From Liopterus haemorrhoidalis (taxonomy: Eukaryota; Arthropoda; Insecta; Coleoptera; Dytiscidae), in NCBI GenBank assembly GCA_963971575.1, contig OZ020613.1:45436239-45500238 (forward strand): a DNA stretch of 64,000 nucleotides, written 5' to 3'. This document shows, in pieces, positions 32,768 through 42,552 of the stretch. Position numbers and translations under genes: made by a program. The notes under the pieces are model-generated. The model saw nothing but the letters and a program-made list of their open reading frames with translations, was not told the DNA's origin and did no database searches. The first letter of the stretch is position 1. Each line of letters starts with the position of its first letter.

Positions 32768-33140
32768 CACCAATTCTTCCCCCTTCTTGAAATGGTATAA
32801 TGCATAGGATCAAGCCCTTCCCCTCTTATCATCTGGGGTAAGATCCTACGTCTAGCATTAATAAACCAATTGCATACTTGCAAAACAGTTACATTCGCTT
32901 CCTCAGCCAAGGTAAATTTTTCGGCATCAGTAGGATATGCATGGTATCTGTGTTCATACAACCATTTCTTCAGAACATCAGTACTGAGTTTTGGAAGGTT
33001 CCCTCGTTGCTTCCTGATCGTATTACGAGATTCGCCTCCTTTCAAGGGACTACTTATTTTACTCGATTGACCATTCTCTTCATCGGAAACAGAGTCGGCA
33101 GATTCTGTACTACTGCTTGATCGAAAACGATTCCGAACCG
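32768..33140 (-). CDS. TGIF/achintya-vismay-like TALE homeodomain exon (unit C)
   Basis: 373-nt exon. A pyrimidine-rich TTCTTCTTTTTAG acceptor opens in phase 1 (CG GTT CGG) and a GTATGT donor ends it in phase 2. After a Ser/Glu-rich stretch comes [20 protein letters not shown], then [14 protein letters not shown] with the three-residue loop that defines TALE homeodomains, and helix 3 [16 protein letters not shown] with the contact residues W, F, N and R. The TGIF-family extension HYTISRRGK follows. TGIF-family proteins are nuclear repressors. It lies on the strand of unit C exons 1-3 and in their phase, 180 bp after a dead zinc-finger exon. The following exon is not found. Confidence 0.85.
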
Positions 33141-33240
33141 CTAAAAAGAAGAATACAATTAAGAGGTTGAAACAATTAAATAAAGAAGTAAAATAAAGAT
33201 AAGTCTTTACATTTTTTTATCACACTTTCAAAATATATAT

Positions 33241-33242
<2 letters not shown>

Positions 33243-33292
<50 letters not shown>
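33243..33292. repeat. (AT)n microsatellite
   Basis: About 25 AT units in a row at the 3' edge of the degenerate finger exon of unit C. Confidence 0.95.
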
Positions 33293-33301
<9 letters not shown>

Positions 33302-33313
33302 TATAACAGAATA

Positions 33314-33614
33314 TATTTGAATGGTTTCTATTTAGAATGTATCATTCTGTGCCTAATGAGTTGTGATAACTCTTAAAAAACTTTATTACATTGACCGCAT
33401 TTGAATGGGTTTTCTTCAGAATTAATCATTTTCTGTCCAATGAGATGCGATGACCTTGAAAATGCTTTATCACACTACTCACGTTTGAACTGTTTCTTTC
33501 TATAATGTTTTTTGTATCTAATGTGTTGTGACCTTGTAGCGGAGGGTTGTTTACTCTTGTGAAAGGCCGGTGTCTCAGAGCTCTCATCTGATTCAATGGA
33601 AGATGATCCAATAA
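33314..33614 (-). pseudogene. Degenerate zinc-finger exon of unit C
   Basis: TTTGTTTGCAG acceptor at 33615, phase 1, leader IGSSSIESDESSETPAF similar to that of unit E. Finger remnants follow: CDKAFSRSSHLIGQKM with an in-frame TAG where the first Cys pair belongs, FKCGQCNKVF then TAA, LSQLIRHRMIHSK then TAG. It fades out at the (AT)n repeat. About 240 bp of intron upstream also match unit E (62947-63180), so C and E are the closest pair. Confidence 0.85.
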
Positions 33615-34143
33615 CTGCAAACAAACAACAGATTACTGAAACAAAAATTAAGTTGTTGCTTGTTGTAGGAGTTTCGAAGCTTTATAAATATGCATGGTTC
33701 AATAACAAAAATACGGATTTTAGATTAAAGAAATTTTAAACAGAGACTATAATTTGTCTTACCAAGACGAGAGATAATTGAAGCTTAGTTTGGCAACTCC
33801 ATCAGCTGTATATATACAACTAATGGAATAAAACAAGCTCCATCCGCAAACAACTGGACCCAGAAATGGCGTTTCAGCGGGTGTTCTGTTATAATTATAG
33901 CCCTGTCTGACCGTAGTGGGAGAATTCGATGCTCGGGTTCTTCACACAATTCGCAGAATTTTCGAGTAAGAAAATTTATTTACACTTAATTAAAGTTACA
34001 TTATTTATGTCACAGAATACGAGGTTCTGTGACATTAGTTTTCATTGTTATCCATCACTTTTTGATTCTTCTACGGCTTTCATGGGTAAAACTTCCAACT
34101 AGTGAACAATCTACTATAAATCAAAAGTAATTTCCATAGTAAC
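33615..34143. other. Intron of unit C duplicated with unit E
   Basis: 33615-33870 is similar to 62947-63180. The remainder is AT-rich with no gene. Confidence 0.5.
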
Positions 34144-34151
34144 CTCTAAAC

Positions 34152-34515
34152 CAGCGTTCCGCAACCATTGGGTCGTGGAAATTTAAAAATGGGTCGTGAC
34201 TTGCGACCACTTATGTATAAGAAAATTCAGCTCTGACTGCAATTAAAAATAAATATAGAAATCAACTTCAAAGCAGTGTTGTGTCAATGTTTTGAGGATT
34301 GCATTAACTAAATCAACTAAAGCAAGAATAGACAATTTGGTGAACGAGAATCAGGAGCAGTAGAGCCATTAGTATGTACTGGTATAAAATTATTATATGT
34401 TTATAAAATAAAATTATTGTCCTGCACTTGCTCATTTTTTTCCAACGTACATGGGTCGCCTTATAATTTTGTTATTATTTTTGGGTCAATAGACACCAAA
34501 GGTTGCGAGACGCTG
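34152..34515. mobile_element. hAT MITE
   Basis: 364 bp, ends CAGCGTTCCGCAACC and GGTTGCGAGACGCTG, exact 8-bp duplication CTCTAAAC (34144-34151, 34516-34523). No ORF. Confidence 0.9.
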
Positions 34516-34523
34516 CTCTAAAC

Positions 34524-36107
34524 CATAGCCGCCTCATCAAGGAAACCACATTATATTCCTGACACTATGGCTAATTTATTACTACGACTAGCAAATTATA
34601 GCCATTAAACTCCTGTATAATTACTCGGTAAATGGATACTGAGAATACCAATATTAGAATATTATAACTACCACGAGAGACGGAGAGTCGTGAGTAAACC
34701 AATACCGGAGTTGGACGAACCTCCCAAACATATTTGGTTGAGAACCCGGTAGCGTATAACCAGAAGTAGTCTGGAAGTGTTAAGGACAGTTTTAATGAAT
34801 TGAACGAACCTCGATAACGGGTTAAACATTGCGAGTATTGTGAGGTGAAACGATGATTGTGAGATTTTGTGTTGAGTGTCTCTCATGGGTTTGCGTAGGC
34901 AACATCTTGTAATTGTAAGTTCTAGTGTGCTCTTTAATTTAAAACTTTACTAAACAATAAACGTAGGTTAAGTAAAATGCAGACTTTAATTCAAATACTC
35001 TTATTCCTATCATAAAGAATCTAAACAACCGACCGGCGGACCTTTAGGGTTTCAGAATTGATTCCGCTCGCAAGTCTTGGAACCCACTATGTGGAAGGGT
35101 AATGTAAGTACCTGAAGTACAATGAAAATATTTAAATTCATTCAGTCAACCGTGACGTTTCGACCGATCCTAGAAATGCCCCCATAAATGGCTAAAAAAC
35201 CGATTGCAGAAGACAACCCAGAAGAATTAAATTTCGAAGCCAAGGAGATATGTGATATGAAAAAAAAAAAAAAAAAAATACGGAAAAATCGAATACTGTA
35301 AAACAACTAAAAAATGTTTTTCAGTTGTTGAGAGAGAGACAATGATAATGTTAGGCGGAATATTTAGAGCAGGTTCTAAAACTCTAGAGGTTTAGAAGGA
35401 AAAAATGGAAGATGGCGCCAGAAAAATTGAAGAATATTCTAGTAGCATTGGAGAAATTTCCAAAAAAATTGAAGAACAAGTTTATAAGGAAACCTAGAGA
35501 TAGTTAATAAAATTCTAGAAGTATTGAAGAAAATGCTACAAGTTTTGAAGAAATCTTTAAAGAAAGTGAAGAACATTCTAAAAGTTTAGGAAGAAAAGTG
35601 GAACAATATTCCAAAATAATAAAAGAAGCTTTAAGATATGTAGACGGAGGATTGAACAGGACAAGTGAAAGTTCCAGAAGTCCAGAAGTGACGACTGTCG
35701 AATGCAAGAAAATAGGAAGATGGGAAACAAAGTTGAATTTATTATTGTAGGGAAAACAGCGCTACAATATAAAGAATGGAATAAGATGCTTAAGAATTGT
35801 TATAAAAAAAAAAAAAAAATAACGTAGATCGATTAGAATCGAAAGAAGTCCTTGAGCAGAGTTCCGTAATAAAGAGCAATTCGGCTTAATGGAGTTTTTC
35901 GAAAATTTTCGACCCTTTCCCAAGATGGAATGGGAATCCCCAGATAGTCTGAAAATATGTCCACAAAGAACAAAGTTCCACAACTTTGTTCTTTGGCACT
36001 GAAAGAAATTTTGCAAGAAATGAAGAGTCGGATTGATATGAAAAACTGGTACAATGGATGTATATGTGTGCTGCAGTAAACAGATCCGAAAATGAGAAAT
36101 TTATATG
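34524..36107. other. Intron of unit C with a decayed coding-like stretch
   Basis: 35145-35185, read on the minus strand, ends GGTCGAAACGTC, resembling the 3' part of the hammerhead-like motif. 35400-35620 (plus) is a Lys/Glu/Ser-rich, coiled-coil-like text with frequent stops (KIEEYSSSIGEISKKIEEQ). 35700-36000 continues with GKTALQYKEWNKMLKN. This could be a retroelement gag remnant; not identified. Confidence 0.3.
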
Positions 36108-36115
36108 GGTTAAAA

Positions 36116-36864
36116 CAGTGGTTCTCAAACTTATTTGGCCTACCGCCCCCTTTTCAGAAAAAAATTACTCAGCTCCCCCTGGAAATCTACATTCTTTAAA
36201 TAAACAAACAGAAAGATATATGTATCTATATTTCTACCTACGTTCTAAAATATAGTAAAAAAAGATGTTGCAAATAAGACACCTTGAAATTATTTATTAA
36301 AATCATATTCTCATCTAATGAAAAGGATGAACCTGGTGCGCTGCTATCAATATATCAATCCTCGGCTCTATTTTTGTCTGCAGTATTCTTAAATCACTAC
36401 GATTAGCTATTTGCAGTCGGTTTCTTTTTTTGTTAACAGATTTGTGACCGCACTGACCCCCCGTTCCACTAAATATGACGAAGAAAATGCAATCAACAAC
36501 TTTTGTATTATAGTCCATAACCCAGGATAAGCTGTAGGAATCTGCTTTTGCAACCAGAACTGTTGGTAGCCGTCTTTGAATTTAAATTTTAATTCGTAAT
36601 TTGTTGTTACTTCCATTAGTTCTTCGTGTGATTTTGGAGTGTTTGCACTTGAAAAAGGATCCAAAATCCAATCGGGTATGTTCATTTTAAAAATAACTTC
36701 AAATCGTTGGTTGAAGTCAGAAAGGAGAGCATCCAAGTGCTGACAATAGGTAAGCAAGTCTTCATCATTTTCAATGCCCCCTCAATGCACCGAGGATACT
36801 ATCGGCCCCCTGGACCGTTCCAGCGCCCCCCAGGGGGCGGTATCGCCCACTTTGAGAATCACTG
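36116..36864 (-). mobile_element. hAT element with transposase remnant
   Basis: 749 bp, ends CAGTGGTTCTCAAACTT and AGAATCACTG, exact 8-bp duplication GGTTAAAA (36108-36115, 36865-36872). It carries the C-terminal part of a ZBED-type hAT transposase on the minus strand. Internal deletion product. Confidence 0.95.
36315..36757 (-). pseudogene. hAT transposase C-terminal fragment
   Basis: Reads DFNQRFEVIFKMNIPDWILD, ELMEVTTNYELKFKF, FSSSYLVERGVSAVTNLLTK and, in a shifted frame, KKRNRLQIANRSDLRILQTK ending HQVHPFH. This is the hAT dimerisation domain with its normal SSxxxER pattern. One frameshift around 36430-36490. The BED finger and catalytic core are absent. Confidence 0.85.
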
Positions 36865-37029
36865 GGTTAAAATAACCTTGTATTCAGACACAGAAATTGA
36901 TTCGGAAGTATGTATACATGTACGCCTAATTTGTATTGTTCTACTTTGCATGAACTCAGTAAATTGAACTTTGGAATAACAGTATTTTGAGCTTACAACA
37001 TGAAAAATAATATTAAATTACTATCTAAC

Positions 37030-37188
37030 CTATTTCTTGTCCAACTGCACTCTCCTCATATTCGTCATCATCTTCACATTCAGACTTTATGTCAATCTCC
37101 TCAGTAATAATAATATTTGTATTGTAGTTATCCTGTGAGGTGTCGTCTGCAGATGTCGCGATATATGCATTTTGAGTATCGTGATTTA
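37030..37188 (-). CDS. Exon 3 of unit C (IKSECEDD acidic module)
   Basis: 159 nt between ATGTTTCAG and ATAG|GTTAGA, phase 1 at both ends, open. Encodes a Ser/Thr/Asp-rich segment ending ITEEIDIKSECEDDDEYEE. The acidic run right after IKSE fits the negatively charged form of the SUMO motif. An upstream in-frame ATG (37207) would also allow it to act as a first exon. Same exon with a nonsense codon at 27812-27967; none found in units A, D or E. Confidence 0.7.
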
Positions 37189-37956
37189 CTGAAACATAAA
37201 CGCTCATAGTTACTATTTCTCTATCTATGTTTTCAATGTAAATTAGTTTTTTCGGTCCATTTACGACAGGGAAACTTTTGTATTTAATTTAGTCTAAAAC
37301 AAAACAATAAATAATGATAAACATTAATTTTTCTCTCAAACTTTCAATGCCATCCAACTTCCACCTCAATTTCTGAAACTACCTCCAGTCAAACTTTGTT
37401 TGAAGTTTCGATACATTTTCAGGCGTACCAACTTAACGTTTATTTTTATGCTGTACTGTTTTTCTTTTTCTTGCACTTTTAATAATACTGATTGAGATTT
37501 GGACTTGTAAATAAAACCTATGTTGACTAATGGTTATTATAATTAAATATAAACTAACCCAATTCAACGATATTTATAAATTGGTTACTATAACCAAACT
37601 TTTATCTGTCACTTCAAATTTTTTAGTTGGGTGTGAGAAGTAACAAAAGATAGAAGGTGTTGAATGCTTATTTTTGTCACGTATTACTTCAGAAGGCAGT
37701 TTTAAAGTATGAATGACATCAGGAGTTTAAAAAAGTAATGAAATATATAACGTAAATCAGTCGTTAGACAATGAACTTGCGCTGAAAGTGATAATTCTAT
37801 TAAATTATCTATATAAAATTTACACGAAGATGCAAAATGCAAAGTAATTGTCAACCAGTTCAGCATTTAAACTAAATACACTAGTTTTTTACCCTAAACA
37901 AGCAGCACTTTAAACCAAATGATAATATAAGACTGAACTAAACTAGCTCTACTGAC
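37189..37956. other. Intron between exons 2 and 3 of unit C
   Basis: The ~110 bases 5' of exon 3 match those 5' of the unit B copy; the ~150 bases next to exon 2 match the flanks of other exon 2 copies. No gene. Confidence 0.5.
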
Positions 37957-38103
37957 CGGTGTTTACGACAGCTACACTCTCCGATTCATCTTCAAATTCA
38001 CTGGCGTCCACAGGCTCAGACTTAATGTAAATCTCCTCTATATTGGTATCATCGTGAAAAATAACCAGCGTGGCATCGTCTTCTGCGAGATCATTTTTAA
38101 TTC
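37957..38103 (-). CDS. Exon 2 of unit C
   Basis: 147 nt, TATTTTAG acceptor and ACCG|GTCAGT donor, phase 1 at both ends, open. Five residues longer than its relatives near the start (AEDDATLVIF). Contains EEIYIKSEPVDASEFEDE with the IKSE site; the first site reads IKND. Middle module of unit C. Confidence 0.8.
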
Positions 38104-38242
38104 CTAAAATAAATAGATATGTGTAAAAATATAGTAAGAAAAATATTTAAGATGGTCACTAAACAAATATTGTGGAATTAAGTGTGTACAACAGAATATG
38201 ATAGTATTGAATGTGATAGTTGTAAATGTACTCATTACTGAC

Positions 38243-38365
38243 CATTGTTCCATTCAGTTGTGTGCTCTGTTCCAGTCTTCACTTGATGTTCATGAGTAAC
38301 TTCTGTCTTAATATCAATCGCTTTTTTAATATTATGACTGTCTTTAGTATCATTCATATTGAGTC
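38243..38365 (-). CDS. Exon 1 of unit C (start codon)
   Basis: A TTTGTTTCAG acceptor at 38366 is followed by eight untranslated bases and ATG at 38357, so a non-coding exon lies upstream. Encodes MNDTKDSHNIKKAIDIKTEV and ends AATG|GTCAGT in phase 1 (115 coding nt). One psi-K-x-E site, IKTE. It can join exon 2 at 38103 in frame. Confidence 0.8.
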
Positions 38366-38704
38366 CTGAAACAAAACCTTCTAATTTTAGAAATTTGTTT
38401 ACAAATAAGCTAAATTGCCCCTATTATGCGAAACTGCTTTATTGATACTAGTTCGTACAATCCGTGCGGATTACTCTTTAGTTTTGTCCACAGAGCTAAA
38501 GTTGTAAAATTGTAAATAGGCAATAAACCCAAAATATTATAGATAATTTTATATTCTTATGTTGATAATTTATTCAAATTAAATGGAAAAAATTTCAGGG
38601 AAAAATGAATAACTATTGGATACAACAATGCCCGATGGCGGCGCTACGAGCGCTATGAACAGCTGATTGAAACGAGTAATGTGAAAGTTGTCCATATTTG
38701 TTTA
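38366..38704. promoter_or_regulatory. Divergent promoter candidate, unit C and SWIM ORF
   Basis: Short interval between divergent starts. 38631-38660 has GATGGCGGCGCTACGAGCGC, with an ATGGCGGC core like a YY1/Pho site in a GC-rich island within AT-rich DNA. Similar GC-rich snippets recur at 39820, 47391, 47783 and 52235. No TATA box assigned. Confidence 0.35.
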
Positions 38705-39086
38705 CATGTTAAATCATCGATTTGCAATGGATAATAAACAGCTATCCTTATTAAATAATTTTAATTTTTTAAGTGCAACACCTTCTAGGTGTGTAGTTGA
38801 AGGAGAAGACTTGTTAAACGCCGGACATCTTATGTTGTGCGGAATTTTGGACAAAAATGATGAGCATGTCGACACATGTGTGTTATGTTTACAAACAAGC
38901 AGTTTGAGATCACCACCTCACGAAGTCACTGGGAAATTAAAATTTAGTAATGATGTAGAAGTTTTAAATATGTCCTGCACCTGTAAAGCAGGAACTACAT
39001 GCAAACACAGTTCAGCTGTCCTATTATTTTGTACCAGGTGGTTAACAAACCAAAATGAAAGAAGCCAAGATCAGGGCATTGATTGA
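38705..39086 (+). CDS. SWIM-type zinc-finger ORF
   Basis: From the ATG at 38705, 127 codons. Residues ~90-110 have LNMSCTCKAGTTCKHSSAVL, the CxC...CxH pattern of SWIM fingers, which bind DNA or protein. Upstream text (GEDLLNAGHLMLCGILD, TCVLCLQTSSL) also looks coding. The frame ends soon after the finger, but related coding text resumes at 39170, so the gene is either spliced or broken. Head-to-head with unit C. Confidence 0.65.
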
Positions 39087-39154
39087 TTGTAATATTTGAT
39101 TTTTATTTATTTTTTTTGTGTGGTTTCTGTTGGTTTTTCTTTTTGTTCCAGAAA

Positions 39155-39390
39155 CAATATAGTGTATGGAAATATTAACCAGCACAGATTTAAAATGCCT
39201 GTGGTCTACTTTTAAAAAACCTGTCTTACAACAGTATGAACCGCAACCTCTGTTAGAAACTCCTTGCCTAAATAAATTGATTAAAAACAAAAGCAGGCAC
39301 TGAAGGTTCAGTGAAAATGTATTAGAAAAGATGCGTACAGAATTCAAGACCGCTTGCCCTAATTCTGCATTAAAATTACACGGGTAGATA
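39155..39390 (+). pseudogene. Downstream part of the SWIM gene, with stops
   Basis: A TTTTGTTCCAG acceptor-like site at 39151 precedes a frame reading EILTSTDLKCLWSTFKKPVL, QQYEPQPLLETPCLNKL and FSENVLEKMRTEFKTACPNS. The frame has a TAG just after the acceptor and a TGA after KNKSRH. This looks like the next exon of the SWIM protein carrying two nonsense changes. Confidence 0.5.
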
Positions 39391-40110
39391 TTTAATTATG
39401 TTCGAGAAGGATTTTTATAATTTAGTGTTTGTTTTTTATTTAATTTGTTTAATAAATACTAGTTTGTTATTATCTCTTCCACAACACCAAATTTATTAAC
39501 AATTCACAAATTGTTTCCCATTTGGAAAATAGTGGAAGTAAATATTTTTGTTACTTCCTTTTCTACAGTGACAGCCAAACACTCAGCAATTTGTGTTATA
39601 ATAACTCATTATAACATAAAGTAATATAAAAAAGAATTATAATGGCTATCAAAAGTTAATATAACAAACAAACTGCAACACTAACGTTTAAAAGCAACAC
39701 AAGCTACACGAGAAAACACATGTAAACCAGATGTAAACAATAACCTATTACTCGTTTCGCCTAGTTCAGTTTTTATCCGCTTGGCGTCACTTCATAGCGC
39801 TGTTGAGCCCAATAGGGGAAAAATTTTAAGATCGTAGCGCCACGCGGATTTTTTTGAAACCATTCTAAATCAGATACCACTTGACATTTACTAGTAAATA
39901 ATAGCGAAAAGTGTATCAAAAAACGACAAAAAATAAATAATTGTTTGGGATTTTCTGATTTTGTGAAGTGACATTACTTGTAAACATCTAAAATACTACA
40001 TTTTGTAATCTGGTTTTAAGTTATGGCGGTTTTCCATTGTCGATTATTTTAACTATATTGGGGGAAATAATAATTCCCGTGTTGTTTACCAATGGGTAGA
40101 AATCTACAAT
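39391..40110. other. Spacer
   Basis: No gene. AATAGGGGAAAAATTTTAAG and the following GATCGTAGCGCC (39811-39842) recur, diverged, at 52210-52245. Confidence 0.4.
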
Positions 40111-40397
40111 GCTGGGCACAGGGGCGGATCGACCTATCGGGCGATCGGGCATCGCCCGATGGGCCGACAGCTTTTTTGGGCCGATGCGACGGTCGCTATC
40201 CACTTAAATACTTATGATCAATTCTATGATATTACTTTAGAAATCACTCAAATTTTTTTATCTGTTTTTCTAACATTTTTTCATTATTTTAGAGACTGTA
40301 TTTTTATTTTCGATATTAATACTAAAAATATAAATTAAATAAGTTTATTTAAATATACTTTGGTCTTTATTTATGCCCGGGAATCGGGCCAATTATA

Positions 40398-41658
40398 TTA
40401 GGTGTGTGAATTAATTCCAGAAAAGACTTTGCTGTGAAAAAAACATAAAAAAATACAATATACAAAGTATTTGCCATCGCTTGCTATTATTTTTTACCAT
40501 CTGTCTGGCAGTTGTACTATTTCATGACGGAAAAACGACTCGTCCTTCGAAGCGATCCATTGAGCCATTTCTCTATTTCTTCATAATTGTTTAAGTGCTG
40601 ACCAGAAAGCCCGTCTGCCATCGATCTGAACAAGTGATAATCTGATGGAGCAATGTCTCGTGAATACAGCGGGCGAGGTAAAACGGCCCAGTCAAGTGCT
40701 TCCAAGGTGGCCTTCACAATCTTTCCAACATGTGATCTAGCGTTATCATGCTGGAGGATCACTTTGTCGTGTCTTGTATATTTCGGTCGCTTATTCTTCA
40801 ACGCGTTGTTTAAACGGAGCAATTGTTGTTGGCTAAGTTCGTCAGTGATGGTTTAGCTCTGCTTTAATAGCTCATGATACACTACACCCTTCTGGTCCCA
40901 CTATATACAGAGCATTACTTTCTTGCAGTGAATATTCCGCTTTGGTCTCGATGAGGATTATTTTCCTGAGTCGCAAATGGATTTCCTTCGTTTGAGATCA
41001 AAATATATCTACTTTTCGTCTCCAGTCACAATACGATACAAAAAAACTTTTCTTTTTTGCCTGGCAAGCAAGATTTCAGACATGGTTTTGCGCCTCTCTA
41101 TGTCTCTTTCCTTCGGTTCGTACGGCACCAATCTTCCTTCTTTGTAAATCTTTCCCATGACTGCCAAACGCACAGAATTTGTTGATCGTTCAACATTCTA
41201 CAATTGCGCGAGCTCATGTTGCGATTGATACGGATCATCATCGATTAGCGCCTGCAATTCCTCATCCTCGAACTTCTTCAGCTAAATTGGACGAGGTTTT
41301 ACATCGACACTGAAATCATCACTTTTGAAACGTCGAAACCATTCTCTGCATGATTTATCGGTGGGAGCACTTTCACCATAATCTTCTACGAGCATTCGAT
41401 GAGCTTCAGCGGCTGTTTTCAGCAAATGAAAACAGAAAATGAGAACTTCCTGGAAATGATGCTCATTTGGCTCGTATTTCGACATTTTTGATTCAGATAA
41501 ACACGATCTTATTGTTATAAACCCAAAAGTTTATCAACTGAATATTATTGCCATATGTCAACGCTAAAACATAAAGCCGGTTGCAGATATTAGAGGTTAG
41601 AAAATTCCATAGTACAGCAATTGACTGCCAGATGAACCGAATTATTTCACACACCTAA
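40398..41658 (-). mobile_element. mariner element
   Basis: 1,261 bp, ends TTAGGTGTGTGAATTAATTC and its complement with few mismatches, flanked by TA (40396-40397, 41659-41660). Typical mariner size. Transposase on the minus strand with stops. Sits inside the hAT at 40119-41750. Confidence 0.92.
40517..41485 (-). pseudogene. mariner transposase
   Basis: N-terminal frame (41485-41282): HFQEVLIFCFHLLKTAAEAH, SCREWFRRFKSDDFSVDVKP (helix-turn-helix). C-terminal frame (40822-40517): KVILQHDNARSHVGKIVKAT (second Asp) and YSRDIAPSDYHLFRSM (third Asp of DD34D), with Arg where Pro is usual. The middle is broken by stops. Recently inactive by appearance. Confidence 0.85.
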
Positions 41659-41759
41659 TAACATTCCCTATAAATAGTCAATAAGTCCCGTGAGCCCGGG
41701 CCGAAACATCCAAATCGCCCGGGCCGATTCAAACCTTCGATCCGCCCCTGGCTGGGCAT

Positions 41760-42475
41760 ATAATATTGTGTGGAGTCACTGAAAAAAAACAGAGAGTTCA
41801 TAAAGATTTATGCATTATGCCTACAAACTTGTGCATTACAAACCCACACACAATAACAGGAATTTTCAAGATATGCGATAATAAATACAAAATTGAAAAT
41901 ATTTTTTGTAGTCACTATCATTAAAATGTAATGAGCAAACTTTGATATAAGGGCTCACTTTTTCCAATTTTTAAATTGTTTATCTAAACATCGCGTCGAT
42001 TCCTAACCTCTTGCTTTCCCAATTTTGTTTCGAACCGTATGGTGATATTAGTGGAAACAAATGAAACGATATTTCCGGGTTTCTTCTTTGCAATGAATTG
42101 CACATAGGCACACAACAATATGTATTATACATTTTTCAATGATTATAATAAAACTTTAAAAACAAACTTCATACAAAACCAATACACAAAACGAAATGTT
42201 ATCTGATGTACACAAGTTCATGAAACGCTCACCAGATGGTAGGGTGCTTAGCTGCAAATCCCTATATGTACCGCGTTTTCAATGATTAGCGCGGTTTACA
42301 GCTGGCATCCTCAGCAAGGAAGGAAAGGATAGTGTTATTAGAAGAAGTGTTATTAGTGTGCACGGACAACGCATCACAAGTAACAACAAACGTACGCTGG
42401 ACTTAGCGCTGGCCGACGTTCACTTTCGAGGCAGTATTCTTATTACAAGTCAAAGAAGTTTGACCAGTGTTGGTA
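41760..42475. other. Spacer
   Basis: No gene. 42230-42430 is more GC-balanced; nothing recognised. Confidence 0.4.
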
Positions 42476-42552
42476 TTGAGAACTGACACGCTCGGATACG
42501 AAGTCTGGTGATCAAATATTGTACTAGGCGCTCTGGTACTGTTTGAACTTAA

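Larger units (their letters stand above)
40119..41750. mobile_element. hAT element carrying a mariner
   Basis: Ends CAGGGGCGGATCGA and TCGATCCGCCCCTG-type, exact 8-bp duplication GCTGGGCA (40111-40118, 41751-41758). Without the nested mariner it is ~370 bp, a MITE rich in CGGGC repeats near its ends. Confidence 0.92.

Noticed and set aside
35400..35760. Gag gene of a retroelement
   Set aside because: Coiled-coil-like text is suggestive but stops are frequent and no zinc knuckle or flanking LTR is seen; left as unresolved.
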